Source: Aeoliella mucimassa
Lineage (GTDB): Bacteria; Planctomycetota; Planctomycetia; Pirellulales; Lacipirellulaceae
Length of the DNA: 64,000 bases
Reading direction: 5' to 3'
NCBI RefSeq assembly: GCF_007748035.1
Contig: NZ_CP036278.1
Span: 4,712,001 to 4,776,000, forward strand
How positions within the stretch are numbered: position 1 is the first letter of the stretch; every line of letters begins with the position of its first letter. The notes below the pieces were generated by a model, which had not been told where the DNA came from, made no database searches, and was given only the letters and a program-made list of their open reading frames with translations. Positions 8,547 to 17,402 of this stretch are shown piece by piece. The translations under genes and the position numbers were made by a program.

Positions 8547-9155
8547 TTATACTCGTGGGCCCCGGAATAAGCAGCCCACTAAAGTTGGGGCGGAAAATAG
8601 TACTATGAGCACGGCTGACGATGGCTCGGGAACTACAAATGAAAACGCAAGATCACCACTTGGGCGGTACTCTTTTAGCTGATCACCGGGGTAGAGTGGG
8701 AACTGCAAACTCCCGCCTTGATATCCGGTCTCGCGACCATCGATGAAGGCTCCGTAGTCGTTGTAGCCTGTAGGCCCTGATCCAAATTGGTTGACTACCA
8801 ACCCATAGTCTTCGTTCAGGGTGAACTCAAACGGATCGTCAAACACTACCGTACGCCAATCAGGGGCATCTATCGGTACATCACTCGCTAGTAACATTCC
8901 ACTGGTAAGAATCTCTGAGTCCAACGTTCCGTCTGGTAGCAGATCGCGAATTTCGACCGTTGTATCCGCAGCGTTGCCATGGCCAAACACCACGAGGCGT
9001 ACCGCCAATATTGTGTCATTCGATTCAGAGACGAACGTCTGCGTTGTACCATCCCCAAAATCGCTCAGCAGATTGAACTGCAGTTGACTCTGTGCAGAAG
9101 CACTTTGAAGAATCGACTGTGATCCAAAAAGGAAGAGAATCAGTAGCCTGAACAT
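8547..9155 (-). CDS. PEP-CTERM-anchored secreted protein of unknown function
   Basis: From the ATG at 9155 the product is 202 residues: signal peptide (MFRLLILFLFGSQSILQSASA), a beta-rich domain of about 150 residues, and a C-terminal sorting signal, VPEPSS followed by a hydrophobic helix and basic end (GPRV). This tripartite tail is the PEP-CTERM signature, normally processed by an exosortase. The middle part (SQLQFNLLSDFGDGTTQTF, FGHGNAADTTVEIRDLLPDG) resembles the choice-of-anchor type domains of such proteins but I assign no function. Upstream in-frame ATGs exist at 9200 and 9227; 9155 is chosen because it places the signal peptide at the N-terminus. No convincing ribosome-binding site is seen for any of them. 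Confidence 0.8.
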   Translation of the reverse strand: MFRLLILFLFGSQSILQSASAQSQLQFNLLSDFGDGTTQTFVSESNDTILAVRLVVFGHGNAADTTVEIRDLLPDGTLDSEILTSGMLLASDVPIDAPDWRTVVFDDPFEFTLNEDYGLVVNQFGSGPTGYNDYGAFIDGRETGYQGGSLQFPLYPGDQLKEYRPSGDLAFSFVVPEPSSAVLIVLFSAPTLVGCLFRGPRV

Positions 9156-9587
9156 GGAGAGATTCCGTAGTCTATCAAGAGGGGTGCAATTACTTGACAT
9201 TCTACTATAGCTGTGACAAGCATGCAAAACATCTTTGCAGTGAACCTCCTATGTAGAAACCACCAAGGTCTGGATTCATGCAGGGTGGCGTGCAGGGGTT
9301 AGGTGCAACAGCTACCGCTTAGTTAAGAGGATGCCTAAGGGTTTCTCGGAGAAGGGGTTGCAGTCGAGACTAGCTGACTCCACTATGCCCCCCTCCTGGG
9401 CAACAGCCATGACAAACGAGGAGAACAAGCAGATGCAAACAGCAAAGCAATGTTTCATCGAGGGTTCCCATGCAACTGATACGTACGAAACACGGATGAT
9501 CCGTACCCATTCTTACCACGAAGCAGAGAACTCTGTCGAGTCATCACCCTCCTTGTATCTTGCAGAAAGGTTGGTATCAATAACCGA

Positions 9588-9775
9588 GCCGTCTTCTGCG
9601 GAGTGAGCGCAGCGAACGTAGCAGAAGACGGCGGCCGCCGGTAGATCGTGCCCTCCTGGGTCCTCACGAGACCGAAATTGTAGCTGGATCGCCGGTCGGC
9701 CGCCTGTCGAAGTAGCCCGAACAGTCGCCGGAGCTGTCTCATCAACAAGCTCGTATAAGCAAGGAAGGGTAACCG
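9588..9775 (+). ncRNA. Candidate IS110 bridge (guide) RNA
   Basis: Directly upstream of the transposase, the plus-strand RNA would fold into a 5' stem-loop (12 perfect pairs, 9588-9599 with 9621-9632). It is followed by a bulged stem of about 16 pairs (9630-9647 with 9687-9704) that closes a 39-nt loop. That loop has a small apical hairpin, GGTC/GACC (9659-9662, 9670-9673), leaving a 5' strand (9648-9658) and a 3' strand (9674-9686). This is the arrangement of the target-binding loop in IS621-type bridge RNAs. A third hairpin, GAGCT/AGCTC (9731-9735, 9748-9752), lies before the gene. A donor-binding loop could not be matched convincingly to the element ends. Confidence 0.6.
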
Positions 9776-10729
9776 ATGGAAAACAGTTTGCAAAGTACTT
9801 GGATTGGGGTTGATGTTGCCAAGCATCATTGGGACGTGGTCGTTGCCGGGCAAACCCAGGTGCATCACTTCCCTGCCGACCAAGAGGGATGCCAGCAACT
9901 TCAGCAGTTTCTCGCTCAGCATCAGGTAACCCATGCCTGCCTCGAAGCGACAGGAGGCTACGAACGAATGTTAGCCGACTTCCTTCGTGAGCAAGGGATC
10001 GTGGTGAGTATCGCCAACCCACGTCAGATTCGCGATTTCGCCCGTACTCAAGGCCAGCTTGCCAAGACCGATCGTCTCGACGCGCTAGTGATCGCTCGTT
10101 ATGCGGTACTGATGCAGCCCAAGAAGACCAAAAAACCCTCGGAAAACGAGCGGAAACTCGGTTCCCTCCGGACACGTCGGCAGCAAGTGAGCGATGCTCT
10201 GACGCGGGAGAAAAACCGGTTGGGTACACAGCACGATGACTTGGTGCGCCAGTCGATTGAAGAAGCCATTGACTTCTACCAACGACAGCTTGAACAGCTC
10301 GATCAACAGATCCAACAGCTATTACAAGCCGACGATCAGTTTCGAGAACGCTCGGCACTGCTGACCTCGGTGCCTGGCGTGGGGGCAACGACGGCCGCAG
10401 CCTTGATCGCTCACTTGCCAGAGCTGGGATCGCTTAATCGTGGCGAGGCGTCACGTCTTGCAGGCCTGGCACCGATTAACCGTGATAGCGGAACCTTGCG
10501 AGGCAAGCGGATGATTGGCGGCGGCCGAGCGGTCGTACGCAAGATGCTCTACATGCCCACTCTCGTCGCGACCAAGCATAACCGAGTCATTCGCGAGCAC
10601 TACCAGCAGCTGCTGCAACGAGGCAAAGCCAAAATGATCGCCCTTACCGCCTGCATGCGAAAACTACTACTGATACTCAATGCCATGATTAAAACAAATT
10701 CCACCTGGAATGACCCCCGGGAGACTTGA
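9776..10729 (+). CDS. IS110-family transposase (DEDD recombinase)
   Basis: The 317-residue product has the N-terminal RuvC-like DEDD domain with D13 (IGVDVAK), E57 (CLEATGGYE), D99 and D102 (KTDRLDA). A helical linker follows (residues about 140-185), then the C-terminal IS116/IS110/IS902 domain (SVPGVGATTAAALIAHLP, ASRLAGLAPINRDSG, RKMLYMPTLVAT) with the catalytic serine at position 238. All catalytic residues are present and length matches IS621-like enzymes, so the protein looks functional. It acts on circular element DNA guided by a structured RNA; a candidate for that RNA lies immediately upstream. An AAGGAAGGG stretch 5 bp before the ATG is a reasonable ribosome-binding site. Confidence 0.95.
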   Translation: MENSLQSTWIGVDVAKHHWDVVVAGQTQVHHFPADQEGCQQLQQFLAQHQVTHACLEATGGYERMLADFLREQGIVVSIANPRQIRDFARTQGQLAKTDRLDALVIARYAVLMQPKKTKKPSENERKLGSLRTRRQQVSDALTREKNRLGTQHDDLVRQSIEEAIDFYQRQLEQLDQQIQQLLQADDQFRERSALLTSVPGVGATTAAALIAHLPELGSLNRGEASRLAGLAPINRDSGTLRGKRMIGGGRAVVRKMLYMPTLVATKHNRVIREHYQQLLQRGKAKMIALTACMRKLLLILNAMIKTNSTWNDPRET

Positions 10730-11050
10730 TTTTCAAGACAGTCGCTACTCCGAACACAACACAGATTGCGGCAGCCGCTGGAGGCGATGGATCGGCTGCG
10801 CAAGTCTTTGCGAGCAGGGTTACCCACCATTCCCCCAAAAAACGGTTGAGCTGGAAGACTATTGTTGAATCGCGTGACCTCGCACGCGTTCGTTATTGCT
10901 CCACTGACTTCCGTTCGAGACTGTTTGTGCCCAGAAGCTTGAGAACTCCGGCGCCCCTCTACAATTGATCCACCGCAGCACCTGTCTTTTCGTGCAAAGC
11001 CACTGGCTGCTGGGCAGCACTGGATGCCTGCTGGTTCTAAGGTCTCAAAC

Positions 11051-11087
11051 AAAAAAACCCCAGGCGACGAAGTGCGCCGCCTGGGGG
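11051..11087 (-). terminator. Rho-independent terminator of the cheW-chemoreceptor unit
   Basis: On the minus strand CCCCAGGCG (11086-11078 arm) pairs perfectly over 9 bp with the arm at 11066-11058, followed by a T7 run (plus strand A7 at 11051-11057). It starts 17 bp after the chemoreceptor stop codon. Confidence 0.85.
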
Positions 11088-11103
11088 AATTGACTCGCAT
11101 CCA

Positions 11104-12714
11104 TTAAAACTCTTCGAACGCGCCGTAGTCGGCTCCCACGCCTACCAGTTCCATGTCGTCTACGTGATCGACCACTGGTGTGCGTTCGATCGGCCTGGTA
11201 ACGGCTGGGCGGGGCTTTCTGCGATGCTCGGAGATGGGGGCTCGCTTTGGCGACTTCGCCGAGACCGTCGCTATAGGCATCGCGGCATCCGTCGGTTCGT
11301 TCTTGCTAAGATTGAACTGCGAGACCACGGTCTGAAGAAGTTGCGATTGGTTCAACAGCGACGATGCCGTGCAACTCATCTCTTCCGTTTGAGAAGCGTT
11401 GTCTTGAGTCACGTGGTCGATCTGCGTGATCGCTTTGTTGATCTGCTCGATACCGGCGGTCTGTTCGCTGCTGGCTGCGGCGATTTCCGCAACGATATCG
11501 GTCACTCGCTTGACGCTCGTCACGATGTCGCTCAGAGTCTCGCCCGACTTGTTGACCAGTTCGGACCCCGCTTTCACTTTGTCGACAGAGTCTTCGATCA
11601 ACCTTTTGATCTCCCGAGCGGCTGTGCCGGAACGTTGGGCCAAGCTGCGAACCTCGTCAGCGACGACGGCAAACCCGCGTCCCTGCTCCCCAGCCCTGGC
11701 GGCTTCGACCGCGGCGTTCAAGGCAAGCAGGTTGGTTTGGAAGGCAATCTCGTCGATCGTGGTAATGATGTCTGCGATCTTGCGAGACGAATCGCTGATT
11801 TCCTGCATCGCTTGCACGGCGTGGGAGACGACTTCGCCCCCCTGCTCGGCCGTTTTTCGCGAGCTATTAGCCAGCTGATTCGCCTGCTCGGCATTGTCGG
11901 CATTCTGCCGCACGGTCGCGGTGATTTGCTCGAGGCTCGCGGCGGTTTCCTCCAAACTCGAAGCCGACTCTTGCGTGCCCGAACTGAGCGTATCCGAAGC
12001 TCCTGAGAGCTGCTGTGCTGCTGAAGCGACCGAAGTGGAGATCGTTTCGACCTTGCGAATGGCACCGCTAAACCAACGCGAAATCCATGCCGCCATCGCC
12101 AAACCAGCGATGCAGTTCACAACGAGCACGATACTGATCACGATCAATGCAGAAGTGTAAGCGGCAATACCCGCACTTGCTTCGGAGTTGCAACCATCGC
12201 GATTGAATGCGAGTACTTCGTTGATGGCGTCTTCTAGATCCATACGAGCTGCAAACAACCCTCCCAACAACAACTCTTTCGCTTGGCTCTTGCCCCCTTC
12301 ATCCAAGAAGGTGATCATCCGATCGCTTTCGCCAAGATACTTAGTTAAGCGACTCCCGATTGCATCAACATTCTTTTGCTCCTCGTCCGACGAGCACAGT
12401 TCGCTCAGTTCTTCATAACTGGCATTCAGTTTCTGGGCACACTCGTCCAGCGCTTTCTTGCACGTGGTGATTTCTTCATCGGTCTCCACCATGCACAGTT
12501 TGAACGTGTAGACCCGATGGTTCGAGGTGTTCGTGCTTAGCAGATTCGCCTGCGCACGAGAGGGAATCCATTTATAAGTCAGTGCTTCTACGTTGGCGTT
12601 GAGTGTCGATAGCTTGGAGATGGCTACCAACCCCATGACAATCATCAGTATCAGCAGCGAGGAGAATGCAGCAAATAGCTTTGCCCCCACGCTTAGTTGT
12701 TTGAACCAGGCCAT
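11104..12714 (-). CDS. Methyl-accepting chemotaxis protein
   Basis: The 536-residue product has a first membrane helix at about 10-32, a four-helix-bundle periplasmic sensor domain (about 35-185) and a second helix at about 188-212 ([20 protein letters not shown]). Adaptation and signalling helices run from about 215 to 480. The hairpin tip is fully conserved ([20 protein letters not shown], then [18 protein letters not shown]), where CheA and CheW bind. The C-terminal 50 residues are a basic, proline-containing tail of unknown role with no CheR pentapeptide. It follows the cheW gene with a 65-bp gap on the same strand and is ended by a strong terminator, so the two are probably co-transcribed. 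Ligand is unknown. Confidence 0.93.
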   Translation of the reverse strand: MAWFKQLSVGAKLFAAFSSLLILMIVMGLVAISKLSTLNANVEALTYKWIPSRAQANLLSTNTSNHRVYTFKLCMVETDEEITTCKKALDECAQKLNASYEELSELCSSDEEQKNVDAIGSRLTKYLGESDRMITFLDEGGKSQAKELLLGGLFAARMDLEDAINEVLAFNRDGCNSEASAGIAAYTSALIVISIVLVVNCIAGLAMAAWISRWFSGAIRKVETISTSVASAAQQLSGASDTLSSGTQESASSLEETAASLEQITATVRQNADNAEQANQLANSSRKTAEQGGEVVSHAVQAMQEISDSSRKIADIITTIDEIAFQTNLLALNAAVEAARAGEQGRGFAVVADEVRSLAQRSGTAAREIKRLIEDSVDKVKAGSELVNKSGETLSDIVTSVKRVTDIVAEIAAASSEQTAGIEQINKAITQIDHVTQDNASQTEEMSCTASSLLNQSQLLQTVVSQFNLSKNEPTDAAMPIATVSAKSPKRAPISEHRRKPRPAVTRPIERTPVVDHVDDMELVGVGADYGAFEEF

Positions 12715-12779
12715 TGAAACAAATACTTTCTGCGTCTATCGACGCGTTTGGTTTATCAAATGATGAATAAGATTTCGCA

Positions 12780-13274
12780 TTAAGCAGCAACGACAGCACA
12801 ATCGAAGTCCTGTTTCTCGAACACTCGCTCCGCATCCAACAGCAGCACGATCCGGTCGTCCATCTTTCCCAAACCAGTAATGCATGACTGTTCTTTTGTG
12901 GACGCCAAGTCGGGGGGAGCGGCAATCGAATCCGTAGCGATGTTCAATACATCCGACACGGTGTCGACGACCAATCCGCCGACTCGCCCATTTACATTCA
13001 CCACGATGATGCAGGTGAATTGGTCGTATGGTTTTTCAGGCATCGAGAAACGAGCGCGCAGATCGATCACAGGAACAACGGTTCCACGAAGGTTAACCAC
13101 TCCGCACAGATAGTGCGGGGCATTGGGAATAGGAGTGACTTTGGTGTGTCCTTTGATCTCCTGGACCCAAAGAATCTCTATTCCGTACTGCTCTTCTTGG
13201 AGCGTGAAAGTTAGATACTGCGTGCTATCGTCTGTGCGGCCCAAACCCTCAATGGGTTGGTATTCTTCAGACAC
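12780..13274 (-). CDS. cheW: Chemotaxis coupling protein CheW
   Basis: CheW domain: TQYLTFTLQEEQYGIEILWVQEI, then NAPHYLCGVVNLRGTVVPVIDLR and a C-terminal half with DTVSDVLNI and GLGKMDDRIVLLLD. It is an SH3-like scaffold that bridges chemoreceptors to the CheA kinase, and it lies directly upstream of a chemoreceptor gene on the same strand. A GTG at 13274 gives a typical N-terminus (MSEEYQPIEGL) with GAGGGG upstream; a second in-frame GTG at 13340 would add 22 residues. I prefer 13274 but cannot exclude the longer form. No CheA, CheY or CheR gene is in the window. Confidence 0.9.
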   Translation of the reverse strand: MSEEYQPIEGLGRTDDSTQYLTFTLQEEQYGIEILWVQEIKGHTKVTPIPNAPHYLCGVVNLRGTVVPVIDLRARFSMPEKPYDQFTCIIVVNVNGRVGGLVVDTVSDVLNIATDSIAAPPDLASTKEQSCITGLGKMDDRIVLLLDAERVFEKQDFDCAVVAA

Positions 13275-13340
13275 GAACAGAGTCCCCTCAATGGTGGCAG
13301 AAAGTGGGCGCAAGAACGGGGATCCAACGCGGCCGTCCAC

Positions 13341-13906
13341 CTACCGGGCCGGGTCGGCATCCAATCGCTCTTTGTCTTGATTCAGAAGTTCCCGCAACCA
13401 ATCGTTGCGGCACAAAACCGTAGGTTTGAATTACCACCCAGTCAATGCGCTTTTGCTAGATGCATTACACTACGACTAAACAGAGCACATCTCCATCAGT
13501 ACTCCCCCCTACACAGAGGGGCACCACCGCTACGCCTGGTCACGACATCCGACACAGTCGTTGTTCACGCCACTCGTGCTCCCCCAGATCGGTGAATTGT
13601 TGATCGATGAGCTTGTGGCGAGGGAAGTTCCGGACACGCCGGGGCGGAGCAGGAACTCTTGGAAGGGTGAGATGAGCAGCCCCCCCGAGAATCAACGTGG
13701 CGACGAGTAAGGGGAATTCGTTATCGAGAAGGTCCGACGATCACGCGCGCTACCCAACCACCCCTTGGATGGGTGGCTTATGACTGCACCACTTCTACCA
13801 CCAGAAGCCGAACGTAGAGATAGAGTGCGCGCAGGCGGTCACCTCATCGCGGCGTCATCCTATTCAGCAGAGCATTAGCATGGCCGGGGCGACGGCTAGC
13901 GCGCGA
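13341..13906. other. Intergenic stretch with no recognised gene
   Basis: About 570 bp upstream of cheW and downstream of the minus-strand TolC-like gene. I see no credible coding frame, no clear terminator and no repeat shared with the rest of the window. Confidence 0.5.
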
Positions 13907-15181
13907 TCATTCTGTCGGTTCGCCCAGCAAGAAACCGTTTAGCAGCTGCACACTGCGGTTCACTTCGCCCAGGCTGCCGAGGTAATCGAGATTCGACTCG
14001 AAGTAGGTTCGCTGCACGGTGAGCAGCTCCAGATAGTTCGACTCGCCCGCCTGATAGCTTTCGCGGGTGAGCGACAGGTTCTCTTCGGCCCGCTGCAGGA
14101 TGCCCCCTCGATACGCATCGGCCTGGGCCTTGGCGGCCGAGTACTGGCGGAGCTTCTCGGCCAACTGGCTGGTGAGCTGCAGCTCGTACGCTTCGAGCCG
14201 GCGCTGCGCGGCGGTCAGCTCGTTGCGAGCCTTGGCGATGCCACCCTGGTTACGATTCCAGATCGGAATCGGCATGCCGACTTGGATGCCAGTCACGGTG
14301 TCTTCGGTCGAGTCGTCGTACTGAACCGACACTTGGGCGCTGACGTCGGAGATTGGCTCGGCACACGCCCGGGCCACGGCCGCCCGCGCCCGCTCGACAT
14401 CCATCATCAACGCAGCCAGCTCGGGACTCCCCTCGAGCAACATTTGCCGCGAGGTATCCCAGTCGTACGCCCAGCCGAGCGATTCGAGATCGGCCTGCAC
14501 GTCGCGACGCGCTGTGGTCGGTTGCCCCATGGCCACGGCCAGCTCGCGCCAGGCAGCGTCGCGATTCGCTTCGGCCTGGCGAAGCTTCACCAGGATGCGA
14601 TCCGATTCAATCTGGGCCTGCAGGACGTCGAGCCGGCGGGCTTCTTTGGCGTCGAACAGGTCGCTCACGGTCTTGGCCGCTTGCTTGCTGACGTCGACCA
14701 GCCCGGTGGTCAGATCGACCTGGCGCTGCGTGAGCAGCACTTTGTACAAGGCAATCCGCACGCGAGTGCGAACGCGCAGCATCTCGGCGGTGAGCTGCTG
14801 CTCGAGCACGTGCACTTGCTGCGAGGCCACCTGACGGTTGAGCTGCAGTTTGTTGCCACGGATAAACTGCTGCCCGACGTACAGACCTTGCTGGCCCGCG
14901 TTGCCTTCGTTGCCGACTTCCGAAGCGGTGTAGCCAGCCGTAGGATTCGGCGCGAGCCCCACCTGCAAGCATTCGCCTCGGGCAGCGCGGATCATGGCCT
15001 GCTGCTCGGCAATGGCCGGGTGCGACGCAATCGCAATCGATTCGGCCTCTTCCAACGTGAGCGGCTGCGGAGCATCGAGCATGGCCGGGGGACCGGACAC
15101 CTCGGTGGGCATTTCGAGCGGTTGCCCCAGAGCATTCGAGGCGATAAGCAAAGCGCATAAAACTGTCAAACAACTGCGCAC
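13907..15181 (-). CDS. TolC-family outer-membrane efflux protein, CzcC-like
   Basis: The 424-residue product has a signal peptide (MRSCLTVLCALLIASNALGQ) and two outer-membrane efflux repeats. Motifs such as LTLEEAESIAIASHPAI, GLAPNPTAGYTASEVG, QFIRGNKLQLNR and GMPIPIWNRNQGGIAKARNE match the CzcC/CusC-like branch of metal-efflux outer-membrane factors. It would be the outer-membrane channel of a tripartite exporter. No adaptor or inner-membrane pump gene is adjacent within the window, so it is an orphan here; metal specificity is suggested only by family resemblance. Confidence 0.9.
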   Translation of the reverse strand: MRSCLTVLCALLIASNALGQPLEMPTEVSGPPAMLDAPQPLTLEEAESIAIASHPAIAEQQAMIRAARGECLQVGLAPNPTAGYTASEVGNEGNAGQQGLYVGQQFIRGNKLQLNRQVASQQVHVLEQQLTAEMLRVRTRVRIALYKVLLTQRQVDLTTGLVDVSKQAAKTVSDLFDAKEARRLDVLQAQIESDRILVKLRQAEANRDAAWRELAVAMGQPTTARRDVQADLESLGWAYDWDTSRQMLLEGSPELAALMMDVERARAAVARACAEPISDVSAQVSVQYDDSTEDTVTGIQVGMPIPIWNRNQGGIAKARNELTAAQRRLEAYELQLTSQLAEKLRQYSAAKAQADAYRGGILQRAEENLSLTRESYQAGESNYLELLTVQRTYFESNLDYLGSLGEVNRSVQLLNGFLLGEPTE

Positions 15182-15596
15182 GGTGTTCCCTCCCTGGAAT
15201 TCGTGGATGCGTGTTACCCCTTTCGGATCGACTGGCTTCCAGAATCAAACAAAGCTCCCTGCGCCCGCATAGGTTGCCAAATGCCAGCTGGTAGATAGCA
15301 TCGGAAAACCGTGAACTTTGGCGGTGTTACCCGCGTATTCGTATCTACCGTACTATTTTAGCTAGCAATCCTCTGGAGCGGCTCAAATCTCGCTGACGCT
15401 CTCCCTAGGGTATTGCACGATACATACCACAGGTGCCATTGCGCACCCGATAACCCTGCGTAACTCCATGCCCCCCGAGAGCCGATGTTTCGGGGGTTCG
15501 TGAACGATTCATAGCTCCGCCGACTGGCTGGGTCGCGCCCAGCCATCCTGCCCCACCAAACACACACACGGCGAATCCACTTCAAGGTGACTAAAC
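15182..15596. other. Divergent intergenic region
   Basis: 415 bp between the divergent CzcC-like gene and the TPR gene, expected to hold both promoters. I see no strong consensus promoter, no palindrome of note and no small gene I can support. Confidence 0.4.
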
Positions 15597-17150
15597 ATGG
15601 CTAAGACGCAATTCCTGCACTTGTCCCGTATCCTGGCAACGATCGCAGCCAGTTTGTTACTGATGAGCACGGTCGCTCAGGCACAGGATGGCTTGCAGGA
15701 CGCCGTGGACTCGGCGATCTCCGAAGGTTACGACGCCTTGGAGCAAGAGAATTACGAAGGGGCCCGTGACGCCTTTACCGAAGCGATTGCTGCTTCAAAC
15801 ATCGACCCACGACCTTACATTGGTCGCGCCCGTGCTTTCGCCGCCCTGGAACTTCCTCAGGACGCGATGAAAGACTTCAAGCAGGCGATGGACTTCACCA
15901 ACGGTTCTTCGGAACAACTGAAGGCCCTGCGAGCCGAAACTCAATACTATCGCGGGTTAATGTACATGGACCTGGGCAACCAGTTCATCGGCACCGCCCT
16001 GCCCGACCTACAAGCCGCTTACGAAGCCGACCGCTCGAACCTTGAGTATTCGTTTGCCCTCGGTAAGGCGTATGCGTTGTCGGCCCAATTCGCGCCTGGT
16101 GCTGCTCAGCAGGCGGAACCATTGCTTACCGAGTACCTGGAAGCAAATCCTGACGACGCTGAAGCGCTTCGCCTGCGCGGCACCGCGTACGCGGGCATGA
16201 GCAAGATCGAGGAAGCCACGGCCGATCTCGAGAAAGCCATTTCGCTTGATCCTGACGATCACTTGAGTTACGTGACGTTGGCGACCATCTACATCGCCGA
16301 CGAAGACTTTGGTCCCGCCATCGATAACTTAGAGACCGCGATCGAAAAGTACGTGCCGGAAGAAGGCATGGAAGACATTCCGTTCGCCCAAGCCTACCTG
16401 ACGCTGGCTTTGGTATACGAAGAAAAAGGCAAAGCGGAAACCGATACCGCAGAAGCCGAAAAGGCTTACCTCGGTAGCATTGAAACTTGCGATACCTTGC
16501 TTGGCCTGCTGCCCGAGACCGAGAACTTCGACGCCACGCGTGCGGCCACTTACTTCCGCCAAGGCGTGAATCATCGGTTGCTCAAAGAGTACGGCAAAGC
16601 GATCAAAGCATTCACCGATGCGATCGACCTGAACCCCGAAATGGGCGAGGCCTATTTTCGTCGCGCGATCTGCTTCGCCAAGATGGGCGAGAACAACCTG
16701 GCACTGCGCGACCTGACCGACACCGAAACCCTCAACTACGGCGACGCCCGCGCTTACCTGTGGGAAGGCATGGTCTACGCCCAGATGGGTGAGTATCGCG
16801 AAGCAATTCGTTCGTACAACAAAGCCATCTCCTATAGCAATCGCTATCTCGATGCGTACCTGAATCGGGCGCACGCTTACTTTCAACTTGGCGATTACGT
16901 TTCGGCGATCGAAAGCTTCAACGAGTGCATCCGCCTGCAACCTTCCGGGGCGGTATACTACTTCAAGCGTGGACTTTGCCAACAGAACCTTGGCGAGAAC
17001 GCCAACGCTATCCAATCGTACACCAATGCCATTCAGGTGGATGAGCAGTACGTGGATGCCTACGATCTGCTGATCCCAGCCCTCGAGCAACAAGGACAGG
17101 CAGAGCTGGCGAATCGCTATCGCGAGAAGCGGGCGAGCATTACCCAGTAG
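15597..17150 (+). CDS. Secreted tetratricopeptide-repeat protein
   Basis: The 517-residue product has a signal peptide ending near AQAQDG (residue 30) and about eleven TPR units over the rest of the chain. Good examples are AYFRRAICFAKMGENNLALRDL, AYLWEGMVYAQMGEYREAIRSY and AYLNRAHAYFQLGDYVSAIESF. TPR arrays form superhelical protein-binding scaffolds; this one acts outside the cytoplasm. No enzymatic domain is present and the partner is unknown. It is followed by the sdh operon after a 250-bp gap, so it is likely a separate transcription unit. Confidence 0.85.
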   Translation: MAKTQFLHLSRILATIAASLLLMSTVAQAQDGLQDAVDSAISEGYDALEQENYEGARDAFTEAIAASNIDPRPYIGRARAFAALELPQDAMKDFKQAMDFTNGSSEQLKALRAETQYYRGLMYMDLGNQFIGTALPDLQAAYEADRSNLEYSFALGKAYALSAQFAPGAAQQAEPLLTEYLEANPDDAEALRLRGTAYAGMSKIEEATADLEKAISLDPDDHLSYVTLATIYIADEDFGPAIDNLETAIEKYVPEEGMEDIPFAQAYLTLALVYEEKGKAETDTAEAEKAYLGSIETCDTLLGLLPETENFDATRAATYFRQGVNHRLLKEYGKAIKAFTDAIDLNPEMGEAYFRRAICFAKMGENNLALRDLTDTETLNYGDARAYLWEGMVYAQMGEYREAIRSYNKAISYSNRYLDAYLNRAHAYFQLGDYVSAIESFNECIRLQPSGAVYYFKRGLCQQNLGENANAIQSYTNAIQVDEQYVDAYDLLIPALEQQGQAELANRYREKRASITQ

Positions 17151-17402
17151 TGCGACAATAAACACTACGGAAGGTTTCAAAAATCGTGGCTAGCAACCCG
17201 CTCGAATCGCGCCGAAACAGGCGCTTCGTATTCGTGCAACTGTCGCTTGGATGAGGCCCCCTCACCTTGCGGCGCGAGCCCTTGGCTCTATACTAGCCTG
17301 TACACGAGTTGTGCTAACTCGCGATCTGGGTAACTCCAAAGCATCGTCTGGCAAAGTTACCTGTCGCGGACACGTCTGGCATTAAACCCACGAGGTGCTA
17401 CG

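Larger units (their letters stand above)
9398..10960 (+). mobile_element. IS110-family insertion sequence (ends inferred)
   Basis: The element contains a DEDD transposase gene (9776-10729), a long 5' non-coding end with a strongly folded RNA, and a 3' non-coding end. IS110 elements lack inverted repeats, so ends cannot be read directly. They are placed here from matches between the folded RNA's internal loop and the flanks: CCCTCCT at 9651-9657 equals the left flank ending at 9397, and AATTGTAG at 9676-9683 is complementary to CTACAATT at 10959-10966. Both matches include the CT core dinucleotide typical of IS110 recombination. The implied length is about 1.56 kb. The transposase is certain; the ends are an inference. 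Confidence 0.6.

Noticed and set aside
9331-9606. A 91-codon frame upstream of the IS110 transposase
   Set aside because: It crosses the inferred left end of the element and its 3' part lies in the structured RNA; no family and no ribosome-binding site. I treat it as chance.
11104-13340. A full chemotaxis operon
   Set aside because: Only cheW and one receptor are present; no CheA, CheY, CheB or CheR gene is seen nearby.
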